From: Batrachochytrium dendrobatidis JAM81
Taxonomy: Eukaryota > Chytridiomycota > Chytridiomycetes > Rhizophydiales
Reading direction: 5' to 3'
Length of the DNA stretch: 64,000 bases
NCBI RefSeq assembly: GCF_000203795.2
Contig: NW_006281105.1
Location: 806,001-870,000, forward strand
In this document: one piece after another, positions 14,687 to 26,760 of the stretch
Numbering within the stretch: the first letter of the stretch is position 1
Layout: each line of letters starts with the position of its first letter
The notes under the pieces: generated by a model
Told to the model about the DNA's origin: nothing
Database searches by the model: none
The model's input: the letters and a program-made list of their open reading frames with translations, nothing else
Translations under genes and position numbers: made by a program

Positions 14687-14715
14687 ATGCAGCAAATCCC
14701 AACCATAATCCATAG
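14671..14715 (+). other. Upstream ORF overlapping the CRD1 start codon
   Basis: A 14-codon ORF starts 16 nt before the CRD1 ATG, in another frame, and ends inside the coding region at TAG 14713-14715. If the transcript begins upstream of it, the ORF could reduce CRD1 translation. Whether transcription starts that far upstream is not visible. Confidence 0.4.
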
Positions 14716-15882
14716 TATGCCATTGCTATATCCAGTATGCAAAAGACTGTTGGGTTGCGTTTCACAATCCATCTCTTATATTCCCTCCATCAGACATAGA
14801 TGGACTCTGCCAACGCATGTTACTGAATTTTATTCCAAACCATCGTCGTTAATGCTACTCGCTATCCAGAATGGCCGTGTTTGGCAATATGGCTCAACTC
14901 GACATCGATTTAGGATTACAAATGAAACCCACTTCACTTGCTCAACTGCATATCAGCGATCCTATTCTACTATTCCATCTCCAAAACCAGCAGTTTCTCA
15001 GTCGGATTCATCTGTTCAGCAACCAGTTGTCAAACTACCCAAATATCCTACAGAAAATATATATACACTGCCCAATGCATTGACAGTCTCTAGAATACTC
15101 ATGACTCCTATAATTGGGTATCTGATTGTTCAACAGTCTTTCACTATGGCATGTGGTTTATTGGCTGTTGCTGCATTCACTGATTTGCTTGATGGATTTT
15201 TGGCTCGTCAATACAACCAAAAAACTGTTTTGGGCTCAGTATTGGATCCTGCCGCCGATAAGATCCTAATGGTCACCTTGGCTGTTTCTCTGTGTCAGGC
15301 TGGACTGGTTCCATGTATGTTTAAATGACGGACTCGATCCACGTTTGATCTCAAGTTATACTAATTCCATCGAGTTTAATGTGTAGTTTATTTGGCATCA
15401 CTGATTATATTTCGAGATATCGCATTGGTTGCTGCTACTGCATTCTATAGATATATCTCTCTTTCTCCACCAGTAAGCATACAATCTATTCATACGATTT
15501 TACTATACTGACTAATCTTGATATGTCATAGAAAACTATTGCAAGATACTTTGACGTTTCGCTACCATCCGCCGAGGTTCATCCACCATTGATTTCCAAA
15601 ATCAACACTTTCTTGCAGTTGGCACTCATGGCTGCATCAATATCCATGCCAATTATTGGTCTCACCGAGCATTTTTTCTTGACATGTCTTCAGTAAGTAT
15701 ACTGATTTCATCCCAAAGTTGGATATGCACAAACCATCATTTACGCATGCTATCTAGCCTGTGCTCATTCTTCATTTGGGTTTGAAATGATTGAAAATAG
15801 ATATGCTACAGGAATTACTACGATTTGGTCAGGGCTGCACTACTTGATTTCTCCCAATGTCATCAAAATACTAAAACAGTAA
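14687..15882 (+). CDS. CRD1: Cardiolipin synthase (CDP-alcohol phosphatidyltransferase)
   Basis: Mitochondrial inner-membrane enzyme that joins phosphatidylglycerol and CDP-diacylglycerol to make cardiolipin. Exons 14687-15314, 15387-15472, 15532-15692, 15801-15882; 318 residues. The CDP-alcohol phosphatidyltransferase motif D-G-x2-A-R-x8-G-x3-D-x3-D is complete (D169, G170, A173, R174, G183, D187, D191). The first 110 residues are basic and hydroxylated without a conserved domain, as expected of a mitochondrial targeting region. The segment LPNALTVSRI just before the catalytic motif and FISK-like LISKINTFLQL in exon 3 are typical of eukaryotic/bacterial-type Crd1 rather than PGS1 or choline phosphotransferase. 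It is tail-to-tail with RNase H2B, 88 bp apart. Start chosen as the first Met in frame with the long first exon. Confidence 0.92.
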
Positions 15883-15970
15883 TCCAACTAGGCCACATAA
15901 CTGCATCACGAAAAATCCAGTTCAAGTCTACACAAAACAATAGATCAAATGAAAATAGTCTGATCATATA

Positions 15971-17394
15971 TTACTTTGAACTAGGTTTGGTAGTAGCAGG
16001 CTTGAAAAAAGATGTGAGAGGTTTCATACCACTTTTGCTAGCTTTGGCAATATTATGCTGTCCACGAGACAATTTGATCTATCGTCATCCAAATGATTTA
16101 GGTTTCAAACGGTATCACATTCTTGGTTTATCAATCAAACAATACTGCAATGAAATAGCTTACCTGCTTAGTTGGCTTTGTCGAGGTGTTTGGTAGCGAA
16201 GATGCCGTTCGCTTTGTGATTTCGGAATTAAAGTACACATGCTGTTTGGACCAAATCGGGTCATTTTTAAATCTACACAAGTACACTATTGTAAGATGGC
16301 TGGTATACATCAATCAATCAAAGTAGTGGTTTACCCCAAATGATCCAAGAACATTTCTTTCCATTTTGGCGTAAGATGTTCAGCAATGGTCTGAAATGCG
16401 ATACGTTGATACAGCAATGTGTCTAGATATACATTCATCAAAAATCAGATTCAGCGAGATGTTGAATTGGTAATAGATTGTGCAAGAATTAGTAATACCT
16501 GCTGGTGTATTATGTAGAAGCTTAGCGTCCTCGATAAGTGGAATGAATGCAGGAATACTGCCATTGCTGGCCTTGACAACTAATCGATCTACTTTGGCGT
16601 TAAGCCAAGCAAGGAATTTTGAATCTGATAGTCTATAAAACAAGCCAATGTTTTCAATATCTACAATTGACATTGAACAAATGAAACCATTAAAAATGCA
16701 TCACAACTCCAACCAATCGAATTAAACATGACATACCGTTGATATCACAAATACTAGAAATGATATGTTCATCAAGTGTTGAAGCCAAGAGAGCAAAATC
16801 TGGAAAATTGTCATCAACAACCAGATCCGTCCATTGCATGAATCGTCCAGGTGATTCAGTGCTCTAAACAAGTGAGTTGATCAAAAGGTTAAACTTGAAA
16901 TCCAACGTGTTGCATACATAATGAAGCAGTTTCAAGAAACCTTTTGTCTATGAAAGTCCAGTATTGGAGCAAGAACAAAAAGCGGATCGTATGGAGTAGT
17001 AACATAAAGAGAACCATCTAATCACTAAAAGTTAGTTACTCGAGACATGTAGAAATACAGTGACAGTACTTGCCAGCAATGATCTGATTGTCAATAGCCC
17101 ATGATTTGAATGGAGCTTCTACAAGATGAACCTGAAAGAGTGCAGGAGTCTTGCAGTGAGTCTTGGTAGTTGGAACAAGCAAAAAGGCAGAAGCAAGACC
17201 AGTAGCAGGACTAGGCAAGGACAAGACTCTGACATCAACTAGCAGCGAGTGTTAGCAATGAATAATATTAAGATGTTGACATAAAGCTGCTTACCAGATT
17301 GATCAGACAGATTGTCCATCAAAGGCAGAAGCATAACTCGTGAATTGGCTGTAGTGTTTCCACTGACTGTGCGATGCTCAATAGATTCCATCAT
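15971..17394 (-). CDS. RNH202: Ribonuclease H2 subunit B
   Basis: Non-catalytic B subunit of RNase H2, which removes ribonucleotides from DNA and R-loops. Exons: 17394-17295, 17238-17074, 17017-16941, 16863-16737, 16660-16499, 16422-16335, 16272-16164, 16057-15971; 304 residues. Family markers: the N-terminal LLPLMD strand, DGSLYVTTPYDPLFVLAPIL (RNase H2B triple-barrel/YDPLF motif), the WTDLVVDDNFPDF segment, helices ending WKEMFLDHL, and a C-terminal PCNA-interaction (PIP) motif MKPLTSFF at 287-294, the same place as in human RNASEH2B. Intron 2 (17018-17073) begins with GC rather than GT; any other choice breaks the conserved DG-S-LY block. The gene is divergent from the Ki-67-like gene and convergent with CRD1. 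Confidence 0.92.
17018..17073 (-). other. GC-AG intron in RNH202
   Basis: 56-nt intron with donor G|GCAAGT and acceptor TTAG. The phase-1 junction produces an Asp codon and restores the conserved segment IIADGSLYVTTP. Confidence 0.85.
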
Positions 17395-17758
17395 TTCTGG
17401 TTAGTTTTCTTGTCCGAATTGCAACGACTTGACATTTAAAAGCTTCAAAGACTATCAACACTGTCATGGAGCCTCCGTACGGGCTTATCGTTGTAATCAA
17501 GCGTAATAATCAGGATGGAGGGTAACTAGATATGAATTAGCATTCAACTGGACTGGATTCTTTCTATTCTTGCAGTCCACAATATCATGGTCGGATATTA
17601 CATCAGATGTGTGCAATGAACTAGCTTCAAAATCACTGCATGGCTGGTGTTGCAACACTCCATTGCTTACTACTCAAGTCCTCTGAAATACTGTTTATAT
17701 TCAAAACTGCTTTCTATAGTACATACAATTATAACATTCTAGATAACCTCATTGCATA
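17395..17758. promoter_or_regulatory. Divergent promoter region RNH202 / Ki-67-like
   Basis: 364-bp head-to-head spacer between two nuclear chromosome-maintenance genes. No coding exon is seen; specific sites were not recognised. Confidence 0.5.
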
Positions 17759-20700
17759 ATGAACTTTCATATATCTAGTCCAGTTCAGCCTCTAAAATCA
17801 AAAAAAACTAATCTTGTTGCTTTACTCTTTTATATTCCTAGAGCATTTCCAATTATGAATCAGACCACCTTTATTGGAAGGTAAGCCATATCTAGTGGGT
17901 TTGTCATTAATACAAGTCGTCTTTAATGTCCAGACGCGTGACTAGTAATGGCTTGGATATCTATCATTACTAACCCAATTTGTCAATATTGAATTGATTC
18001 ATGTAGAGATGCCAACTGCCATATACGACTACGTCCTCTTGATGTGTCCAAATGTCATGCTGCTATTGAAATTAATGCATCCACTGGAGATGTAAGTCTA
18101 CTTGAATGTCCAGATGTGATCATGTCTGTATTCTAAACTTTGATGGAATTTTAAATTTAATATACAGGCATATATTACTGACAAGAGTTCCAATGGGACA
18201 GGTGTAAATGGGAAAATGATTTCTGTAAAACAGCTGCTTTTGCATCAAGATTTGATCAATATTGGTGACAGGAAATTTAGATTCGAGTACTCGGAGGTAT
18301 TTACCCCTGACTGGTGTTTCAAAATGTAATCTTGTTTATTCTAAAACTATATTTCTGAAATAGGATCATCGTAATGGAGTCCAGACACCTCTTGCTGCAG
18401 AAAAAGAAAATCCCCAAAGCGTTGTCAACAGTGCCCTTTTCAAGAAATCTCTTGATGCAACTATACGTAAAGATAACTCTGACCTGAAACCTACACATTC
18501 TCCCCAGTCTAAATCTATTCATACTCGTCGAGTACTGTTTGAAACATCAGCCTCTTTAACAGATACTACTAAGAATGCTCTTGAAACACTAGAACCGCTT
18601 CAGGAAATCAAACCCTCTACTAGCTCCGATAGACATACCAGTCCATCAAAAAAGATGTCGATTTCTCACTCTAAAAGCTTTAGAGTAGAAACTCCACTGC
18701 CCAATGAACCTTTAATCTGTTCGCACAAAAAAAACACTAGATCTGCTTCAAAAGGCTGTTCAGTTTTGGCTTGCAATGTCAACTCTTTGAGTCCTATAGC
18801 TACTATAGAATCACACAAAGCTTACAACGCAAATTACTCCAAGGAAGCAACAGGTGCGAGTGGTTTAGAGATGGGCACTGATTCTGTCTGCCCGTCAACG
18901 GCTTTTTCACAACTACAATCTAAAACACCTTTACAGCATCAAACGGATTGTTCAGAATCCTCTCTTACAGTATCATGTGTCAAGGATGCTTTAGAAAAAA
19001 ATGCACCCACTTCAATCAATACAGCTATTAATGCATCGACAGAATCTACTGTCAATTTCTTGAAAATTAAAGCGGTTGAAAACAAGACAAAAAGTACCCC
19101 ACAGGATGTGCAGCGTGGTTTTTCCAAAACTTTGGGAGTTTTAAAAAACGATAGCATGAGTCCTTTTATTTCTACAGGAATTCAACTACCAAATCGATTT
19201 ACTACAACGCCGCAGTCGAGCTCAAGACATACACCATCTAAAAAGGTTGGGGTTAATTTGGCTACATTGGCTGAGCATACACATCGATCTCCTTGTGCTT
19301 TAGCAACCAGTTCAGCCTCTACAAATAACACGACCGGACTTGAATCACCATCTATCAAGGCTGCCACAAACAGTAGTAAAAGAACACTGTCTGGTTCACC
19401 CAAGACTAGCGGGGTTTCTAAAACTCCAAAACTTGCCAAGTTTTCTGATGCTGCTTTAACTGCGCGATCAAGCTCGTTAACGACTGTCTTTCAAATAAAT
19501 GGCTTGGAAGCCTCTGCAGATAGTTTGACAAAAGGCAGTTCCTCCACCCCAAGTAAACTACAAAGCATACCTTTGCGCGTTCAGAATATGCTATCTGCCA
19601 AAGTAAACTCGCCTGCTAAAAAATCTCTATGCGCATCTCCGTTGGCACGCTCTATATCTGAATCTTCCATCAACGTTTTCAACAGTCCAGCCACAGGTCT
19701 CACCACCAGTCTTTTTTGGAGAGAGTTGGACAAATTCGTTGCTACTGCCAAACCCAATCCACATCCCAAACCTATTGCGGATATCTCGCTTTTTGATGAC
19801 AGTTCAGCCATGACGGAAAATCATTCCACACAATTGCCAACTTCAGTGCCTATAAAACCTTTTATTGAACAACCCGAATGTCCTGCTCCCGTCAATGATA
19901 TGCTAACCCCAGTCAAAGTTCGATCTAGTCATATTATTTCGAATTCAGCTCCATTCAAACACACTTTTACGACTCCTCCAATTGTAGCCAAGCCTGTCAC
20001 GGCTAGTAAGTCTACAACTTTTGGATCTAAAGAACTCGCGAATCGGTTTTTATTCCGAAATAATTTAACACAACCAAAAGGCTGTAATGAAACTCAAACT
20101 GCAGCATCTGCTATGCATGCTGAAATTTTGGTAGGAAAAAATGATGCACAGGTTTGTTCTTCGCCTACTGTTTCCGCGAACCTCAGTCTAGTTCACAACA
20201 GTCCATCTGATATTGCTCCCAAGCGCGGCATTCGATTCGGACCACCTGTAAGTATGATTTTAAAGGCTGCTTTAGATTTTCCAATTAGTGTATACATTCC
20301 TTTTGTTTTATTAACTGGCTATCCTTTTAGCTTAATCCTGAAATCTTTGATAGTAAACATCCTCCATCAACTCCTATTCGTCGTGGCGAAAAAGTACGTG
20401 CACACCATGCCGATTTTGAAGTTGGATCTGTTTTAAAGTCTGCTTTAAAGCGAAAGAGTTTGGGTCGAACTGGTACAGAGCTTTCTAGTATGTTGTCATC
20501 GCCACTGATAAACAATCAACAAACGGATGTGTCATCATTGATGGATTTGTCGTGCAATCCATTGAATCTAAATAGTACAGACTACAACAAAAGCGGTTCT
20601 ACACCTACTCAGTTGGATGACGTGGCAATTTCAAATACTGCTTTAGAATCTACTGAAAATGACTGCCTTTTATCTGTCAGTCCTCTCTGCCAAGTTTCCA

Positions 20701-23700
20701 GCGAAAAACTGCATGATTTGTCTACTGAGAACACGTGTATGAGCACAGTTGCCGATATGTCGGTAGTTACGCAAGCACCTGCAGAATCTATTGCTTTTGA
20801 CAAATCTAATTTGATCTTTTCGAGTAGTTTCAATTCAATCGAGCCAGACAGTCTACCCTTTCAATCTTCCTCCGAGGTGTCTACAACCAGTCCCGTTATT
20901 ACTGAAAAACAAACTACTTGGATACAAACTGAGTCAGTGCAAGGTGATGAAGCTACAATACCGGCTCTACCCGTTTTGTTTGATACGGTTGCTGATAATC
21001 TGGATTCTACTGCCGTTACAGACACATTGATCTTATCGTCGCCTACTGTTGGCAAAGTTGAAAATGTCAATGCCATATCCGAGCTTGTTTTGCAAACAGA
21101 TGCTACTGTGGTGCAGTTGGATCGACCAACTACTATATATAGCTCACTGCATGCTGATTCTGCGGATATTTCACTCGCAGATAGTCTGAATGGTATGCTA
21201 GATGATTCTGTGGAATCCAACTCAAATAGCATTGATCGTTCAGATTTGGATGACTTGTCGGAATCTTCAGTAATGCTCGCTACTCATTCCGACACTTGGC
21301 ATAACATAGACTCCATTACTTTGGATATGGTGACAGAGACAACACCACTTTCACTTGAAGAAAACGTTACACTACCTGTAGATGCCGTACAAACTAGTTC
21401 ACCCGTTATGATACGTGATATAGCATCCACGTCCTTAAAGCCATCCGAATCACTGAATGAGCAGACTAGTACTGACGTTGATTTAAAACAAGATACAGCA
21501 ATCGATATGCATGAATATGATAAAATCGAAGAAACACTCGAGTCGAAATCTTACATCAACAACACTGAGCCTGTCGAGCTGCAGAACACAGCAACAACTG
21601 AACCTTTGAAGATGGAGTGTGTACTGACATTAGATGGTATTGATCAGCAACCTACAGAAGAAACCTGGCTTCTCAAGACTCCGACTAAAGAATCACATAC
21701 TTCCACTGCTACAACCCCCGACATGCATGATCTGGAAATACTTTCAACTCTCAAAACCGAGCAGAATCTGGATAACTCATTAAATCTTTTAAACACTCCT
21801 ACCATATCCAGCTTCGTAGAAGATGTAAAGACTATTGAAGAGTGCGCGGACTTTGCTGACACTCTTGGTAATGACGCTGAACAAGAAGTGGTTTTGATTA
21901 AAAAAATGGATACCCGGACCAAAGATGCTTCCTGTGCCGAGATTCAAACTTCAGAGTTCTTTTCAGCTGATGTTTCTGCCAAGATTATAGATACTGTCAC
22001 GATTCCAATCATACCACAAGTAGATGATTTTGTTGATAATGACCAATATACTTGTGAAGTTGGCAAACCCAGCATGGTTGCTACTCTAAAGCCTTCAAAT
22101 ACTAAAACCAAGTCAAGACAAAAAAAGGCAACAACAACGCCTGATATGCGTGGATTGAGAAAGCTTATGAAAACTCCCAAGGCTCAAGTGGATGTTGACT
22201 TTGATGGATTGGCAGATATTTTAAAGACTCCAGTATTAGCAGACGATTCTTTGGTTGTAAATCTCAATGCTTCTTGTACTCCAAAGCACTTGCATAGTAC
22301 TCGAACTGATGTCACTCCGATTACTGCTTCCAAGTCTACCCCATCTACTATGCTGGCATCTTTTTCTAAAAATGTAAACTCTACCACTCCAGCTCAAAAT
22401 TGTCAATCTCTAAAAAAGAATTTGACAGCCATGTCCAGCATTAAATCATCTAGTGCATCACAAACTAATCTAGAGACGGGAACGAATGGGGTAACTCCTA
22501 TCAAGTCTCAGCAACCCAACATATGCGACATGTCTCAAGCACGCATCCCAAAAATGTTTCAAAAAATGCATGGGAAAACTCAAAAGCAACCCGCAGAAAT
22601 ACTTTATCTTGGTATTCGGGATCTTATGCGCACTCCAAAGAAGGCTGCTTCCGAGTGCCAAACCAACTATAATGGTTTAGCAGATATATTTGCTACACCT
22701 CATCCATGTCGCGTAGCCGATGTTGATCTAGAAAATACAAAGAGTCCACTAGGTTTCACGGTTTCTGCTAAAAGCCAGCAAGCAACAATGGGTTTGCGTA
22801 CACCCGATAAAGCCAACAAATATGCTGGAAAACCAACTTCTGTCTTGCATTCCTTGGATGGAAAACACAAGAAAACTAAAGGAAAAGCGTGCACTTTATC
22901 ATCTAGAGCGTTTCACAGCGCTTCAGCAAAATCATTTGATGCTTGGCCACTTGGCTCTAAAATGGTGAGTACCAAAGTGACAAAGAAAATGGGCAATCAC
23001 ACCGCAGCTGATACTGGCGTGACTACCACTCCTACTTCAACAGCTAGTTTGGTTCAAAGAATGCTGAGTTTTACCAGCACACCAAAAATTTCAACACCTA
23101 CTCCCAAAATAGCAACTCCAAATATTGCTTCTTCAGATGCTGTAGCAGTAGATACTACTGTAGACGTGAGTAAAAAAGGCATTTCTTTGTCAACTACTCC
23201 AGTAAACACTTCTAAACAGATAAAAGAATTCCCACGCTTGTCTAGCCGTAAAACACGCCGTCGCGCACGTAAACTCAGTCAATCGTTTTTAACAGAAACC
23301 ATTTCTACAACTCAGAAAGCACCAGTGCTTGATTGCCTTTCTACCAATGTTTCAACTACTGAACTGGTATCTCGGAAAACAAAGCAGAATGCCAAGACTG
23401 TTTTGCAAGATGCCACGGCTGTATCTGGCGACTCTAATGGCTCTCCTGAAGCACTGGTTGTAATAGAAAAACGAAAAACAAAAAACAATGCTAAACAATC
23501 CAAAGATGTCACTGTTGAAGTGAAATGTTCAGTTGAACACACTCATGCTCCTTTTGAAGTGTCCACTGTGTCTGAAACTACTACTGCGAAAGTAAAGCGA
23601 TCTACAAGACATATTCAAGTGGCAGATACTTTTGAGCAAGAGCCTGTCAGAGTCAAGCAGCGTGCAGTCAAACATACCCGTGCAACATCAGAGATAAAAG

Positions 23701-24359
23701 ACGAATATTCTAAAACAGCCATCAAGACAAAACAAACTCGACGTGGCGTTCCAGCTACTTTAAAATATGAGGATCCTATTGATACCGATAACAAAACTAG
23801 CTCTGATAGTTTGACTGCACCTATTACAGAAACCATTGAACCCAACTCTGAAATCAATTTGAAGCCACAGCTCGATGACGATGCGGTTGTAGTGAAGCCT
23901 ATTTCTCGCAAGAAAAAGACAGCTAAAAAGGTATTGGAGTCAACTATAGAGACCAGGCATTCACTTTTGGTGGTGAATGATACGGTTGATGAGGTTGACA
24001 AGAATGCGGCCACCAAAGCCAAACCAAGAGCCACGCGTCGAGGATTAAACTATACTGCACCAGACACCACTACAAAAGAGCATGTTGTCAAGGTTGAAAA
24101 TATGATCGAGCAGTCTGTTGCTCTTGATATATCAAGCGTACCAAAAAAGCGTGGTCGATCAACTAAATCGGTATTGGTAGCTGAATCTGCTACGGATGTT
24201 TCCGAACCTATAGTGGAAAATACTGAACCACCACCAGTTCATATGAAAAGTAGATCTAAGCGAATCAAAGTTGACCCTACAGACTCTAAATCAGAAAAAA
24301 AAGATAATGCTAGTATCTCTAGTAGATCATCTACTCGACGCAAGGCAAATAAACAGTAG
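17759..24359 (+). CDS. Ki-67-like FHA and PP1-binding protein
   Basis: Large, mostly disordered nuclear protein of 2082 residues. Exons 17759-17880, 18007-18091, 18168-18296, 18364-20247, 20331-24359. The N-terminus (about 1-110) is an FHA domain with the phosphothreonine-binding residues GR, S-K-C-H and NGTGVNG. At residues 733-765, split by the last intron, is a PP1-docking segment RGIRFGPP/LNPEIFDSKHPPSTPIRRGE, the extended form known from Ki-67 and Repo-Man. Downstream are at least two copies of a Ki-67-repeat-like unit with DMRGLRKLMKTP and GLADILKTP blocks (nt 22135-22240 and 22606-22700), many S/T-P sites, and a C-terminus with spaced basic clusters (nt about 23240-24350). In animals this architecture coats mitotic chromosomes and recruits PP1-gamma. 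The homology is inferred from the motif order; function in this organism is untested. Confidence 0.8.
22135..22700 (+). repeat. Ki-67-type repeat units in protein
   Basis: Two diverged units share the pattern D-(M/L)-(R/G)-x-L/I-R-x-L-M-(K/R)-TP-K followed about 15 residues later by (D/N)-G-L-A-D-I-(L/F)-x-TP. A weaker third (DMHDLEILSTL) lies at about 21715-21755. Confidence 0.6.
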
Positions 24360-24800
24360 TGGATGCCAGCAGACAAATTATTCTATATATGTGCTTAAGC
24401 TAATCCTGAAATATCATATGGAAATATTTCTTGGAACACAATCTCTCATTATCTTGGCTCAATAAATTTTTATCCATCAAAATCAATGTGTTGATGTACT
24501 GAGTGAGAACAATCCAATCCACTATTTGAACAAAATGACGAGTTTGGTGATTGCAGAATGCGTGGTTGTGAAAAATGGGGATAATCTCGGTTCAAAACTA
24601 TAGTTTGTATTATATGATAGAGTTGTGTGTATTGAACAGTAGTCAATTTGTAATAGGAAAGCACAATGAATATTCAACTATTATTCCAAAGATAAGTTCC
24701 ATTTGACGTGAATACGGGTTGAATATTTTTTTGAGGACAACGAATGGGCCATTAGATTGCAAGTTTCCTTTAAAACTTGAGCATACAACTATTTTGGAAA
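24360..24800. other. Intergenic
   Basis: 441 bp between two plus-strand genes: 3' end of the Ki-67-like gene and promoter of GCV1. A GTGAATACGG string at 24708-24717 is a weak relative of the TGAATACGGCTG element seen elsewhere. Nothing coding is seen. Confidence 0.5.
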
Positions 24801-26760
24801 ATGCTTTCTACTGCCTCGTTGCTGCGTTTGGGCGGGAAATCTGTTGAGACGACTTCCAGGTCACAATGGGTGCGTTGCATGGCATCTGCTCCTAGCTCTC
24901 AGGTACATATTTTCAGTCGAGAAATTTGGCAGTTTGGATAGATGGAAATCACTAATTTGAGAGCAGCATCAAGATGCAGCCATCACGATCTGATGGATCA
25001 TGAACAGCTGAATTGAGGCTTTTGATATCATTGCATCCACTACTGTATATTAAACACCCAGATATGAGCAATTTAAAATACTAATTCTTTGACAGCCATT
25101 CAAGCGTACATCATTGTATGACTTTCATGTTAAAAATGGAGGGAAAATGGTAGAATTTGCTGGCTGGGATATGCCTGTTCAGTACTCTTCGCTGGGTGTT
25201 CTCGACTCTCATCTCTGGACTAGGAAGCATGCATCCATCTTTGACGTATCCCATATGCTCCAAACCAGGTACATTCCATCACAATCAAGATTAACGCATT
25301 CATTGCATTATAAAAATCAAATTTAATCCACAGCTTGATTGGGCCAATATTTTGGGCAGTTTTGTTTAAAACACCTTTGGATACCAACTGCTGGATAGGA
25401 TCGTTCTCATTGCCTATTCGTGATCTTTATATCGTGCCTGACTAATTTTTTGTATTATATCATCAAGATGGTCTGGCAAGGATCATGTCAAGTTCATGGA
25501 GTCTCTTGTTGTCGGTGACATTGCCGGTCTCCAGATGGGATCATCTACTCTTTCCGTTTTCACCAACGAAAAAGGAGGAATTATTGACGATACTGTTATT
25601 AATCGTCAGGATGATAAAGGTCTATACGTTGTTTCCAACGCTGGTTGTGCTGATAAGGATCTTGCCCATATTCGCAAACAGCTCGCTGATTTCCAGAACA
25701 AGGGCGGAGATGTCGATGTCAAGGTTCTTGACAATGTTTCCCTGATCGCATTGCAGGGTAAGTTGTGTTGCTTCTCACATTAAAATTAAACTGGTGATTG
25801 ATTGGATTGCTTTGAATTTAGGTCCTGATGCTGCCACTGTGGTTCAGAGTCTAACCAAGGAGGATTTATCCAAATTTGGATTCATGACGAGTCGCCACAT
25901 GGATATTGCCGGCGTTGATGTATACGCATCTCGCTGCGGATACACAGGCGAAGACGGCTTTGAAGTAACTTGTTTAGTTTTGGCAATCTCCCGATAAATA
26001 TGCTACTTGTTTTGACTTATATGTTGCACCACTGTAGATTTCCGTTGCCCACAAAGATGCGGTCGCGTTGACTCAGAAACTGTTGGACCATCCCCATGTT
26101 GAGCTTGCTGGTCTTGGTGCCAGAGATAGTCTGCGACTTGAAGCAGGTCTTTGTCTTTACGGACATGACTTGAACGAAGACATTACCCCTGCCGAAGGTG
26201 GTTTGACATGGACGATTGGTATGTTGCGTGTGTAGATACTTTTATTCAATCGCTTGTCTTGTACTCGATCTTTTATGTTGAATTATACTGACACGAGTTT
26301 CTGATATTTGGGTTAAATAGGAAAGCGTCGTCGAGCTGAAGGTGGATTCCTTGGTGCAGACAAGATCCTGTCTCAACTTAAAGTCACTGCCAAGGGAAAT
26401 GTCCAGCTTGATGTTGCTAACCGTCGCGTTGGCTTTATTGTTTCTGGTGCTCCCGCTCGTGGTGAGTTTACACTGCCAAAAAACTGTATTTTTAATATAT
26501 TTGATGATTATATACTTAGTCTATATCGAAAAATGATTATTTTACTACCTGTAGAGGGAGCCGAGATTTACGACAAGGTCAATGGCACCAAAATCGGTAC
26601 GATTACCAGCGGTTGCCCATCTCCTAGCATGATGAAAAACATTGGTATGGGATACATTCAAACTGGATTCCACAAAATTGGTACAGAAGTTCAGGTCAAG
26701 GTTCGCAATCGATTCCAACCTGCAGTTGTTTCCAAGATGCCATTTGTTGCACACAAGTAA
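24801..26760 (+). CDS. GCV1: Aminomethyltransferase, glycine cleavage T protein
   Basis: Mitochondrial T protein of the glycine cleavage system: transfers the methylene group of aminomethyl-lipoyl-H protein to tetrahydrofolate. Exons 24801-24902, 25096-25268, 25468-25757, 25822-25964, 26038-26218, 26321-26461, 26555-26760; 411 residues. Exon 1 encodes a basic, Ser/Arg-rich leader typical of mitochondrial import. Clear family signatures follow: [24 protein letters not shown] (first 20 residues only needed), [50 protein letters not shown] and the C-terminal barrel with [10 protein letters not shown]. The family's folate-site Asp (in the VVSNAG region environment) and GYTGEDG loop are intact. 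The gene sits alone, not clustered with the P, H or L protein genes in this window. Confidence 0.95.

Noticed and set aside
18655..20436. FHA-less separate gene starting at an internal Met
   Set aside because: Upstream exons join in frame to a complete FHA domain and downstream exon completes the PP1 site, so one gene is better supported.
21860..24034. Long antisense ORFs opposite the Ki-67-like gene
   Set aside because: They mirror the Ser/Thr/Lys-rich codon use of the sense gene; the sense frame is supported by FHA and PP1 motifs.
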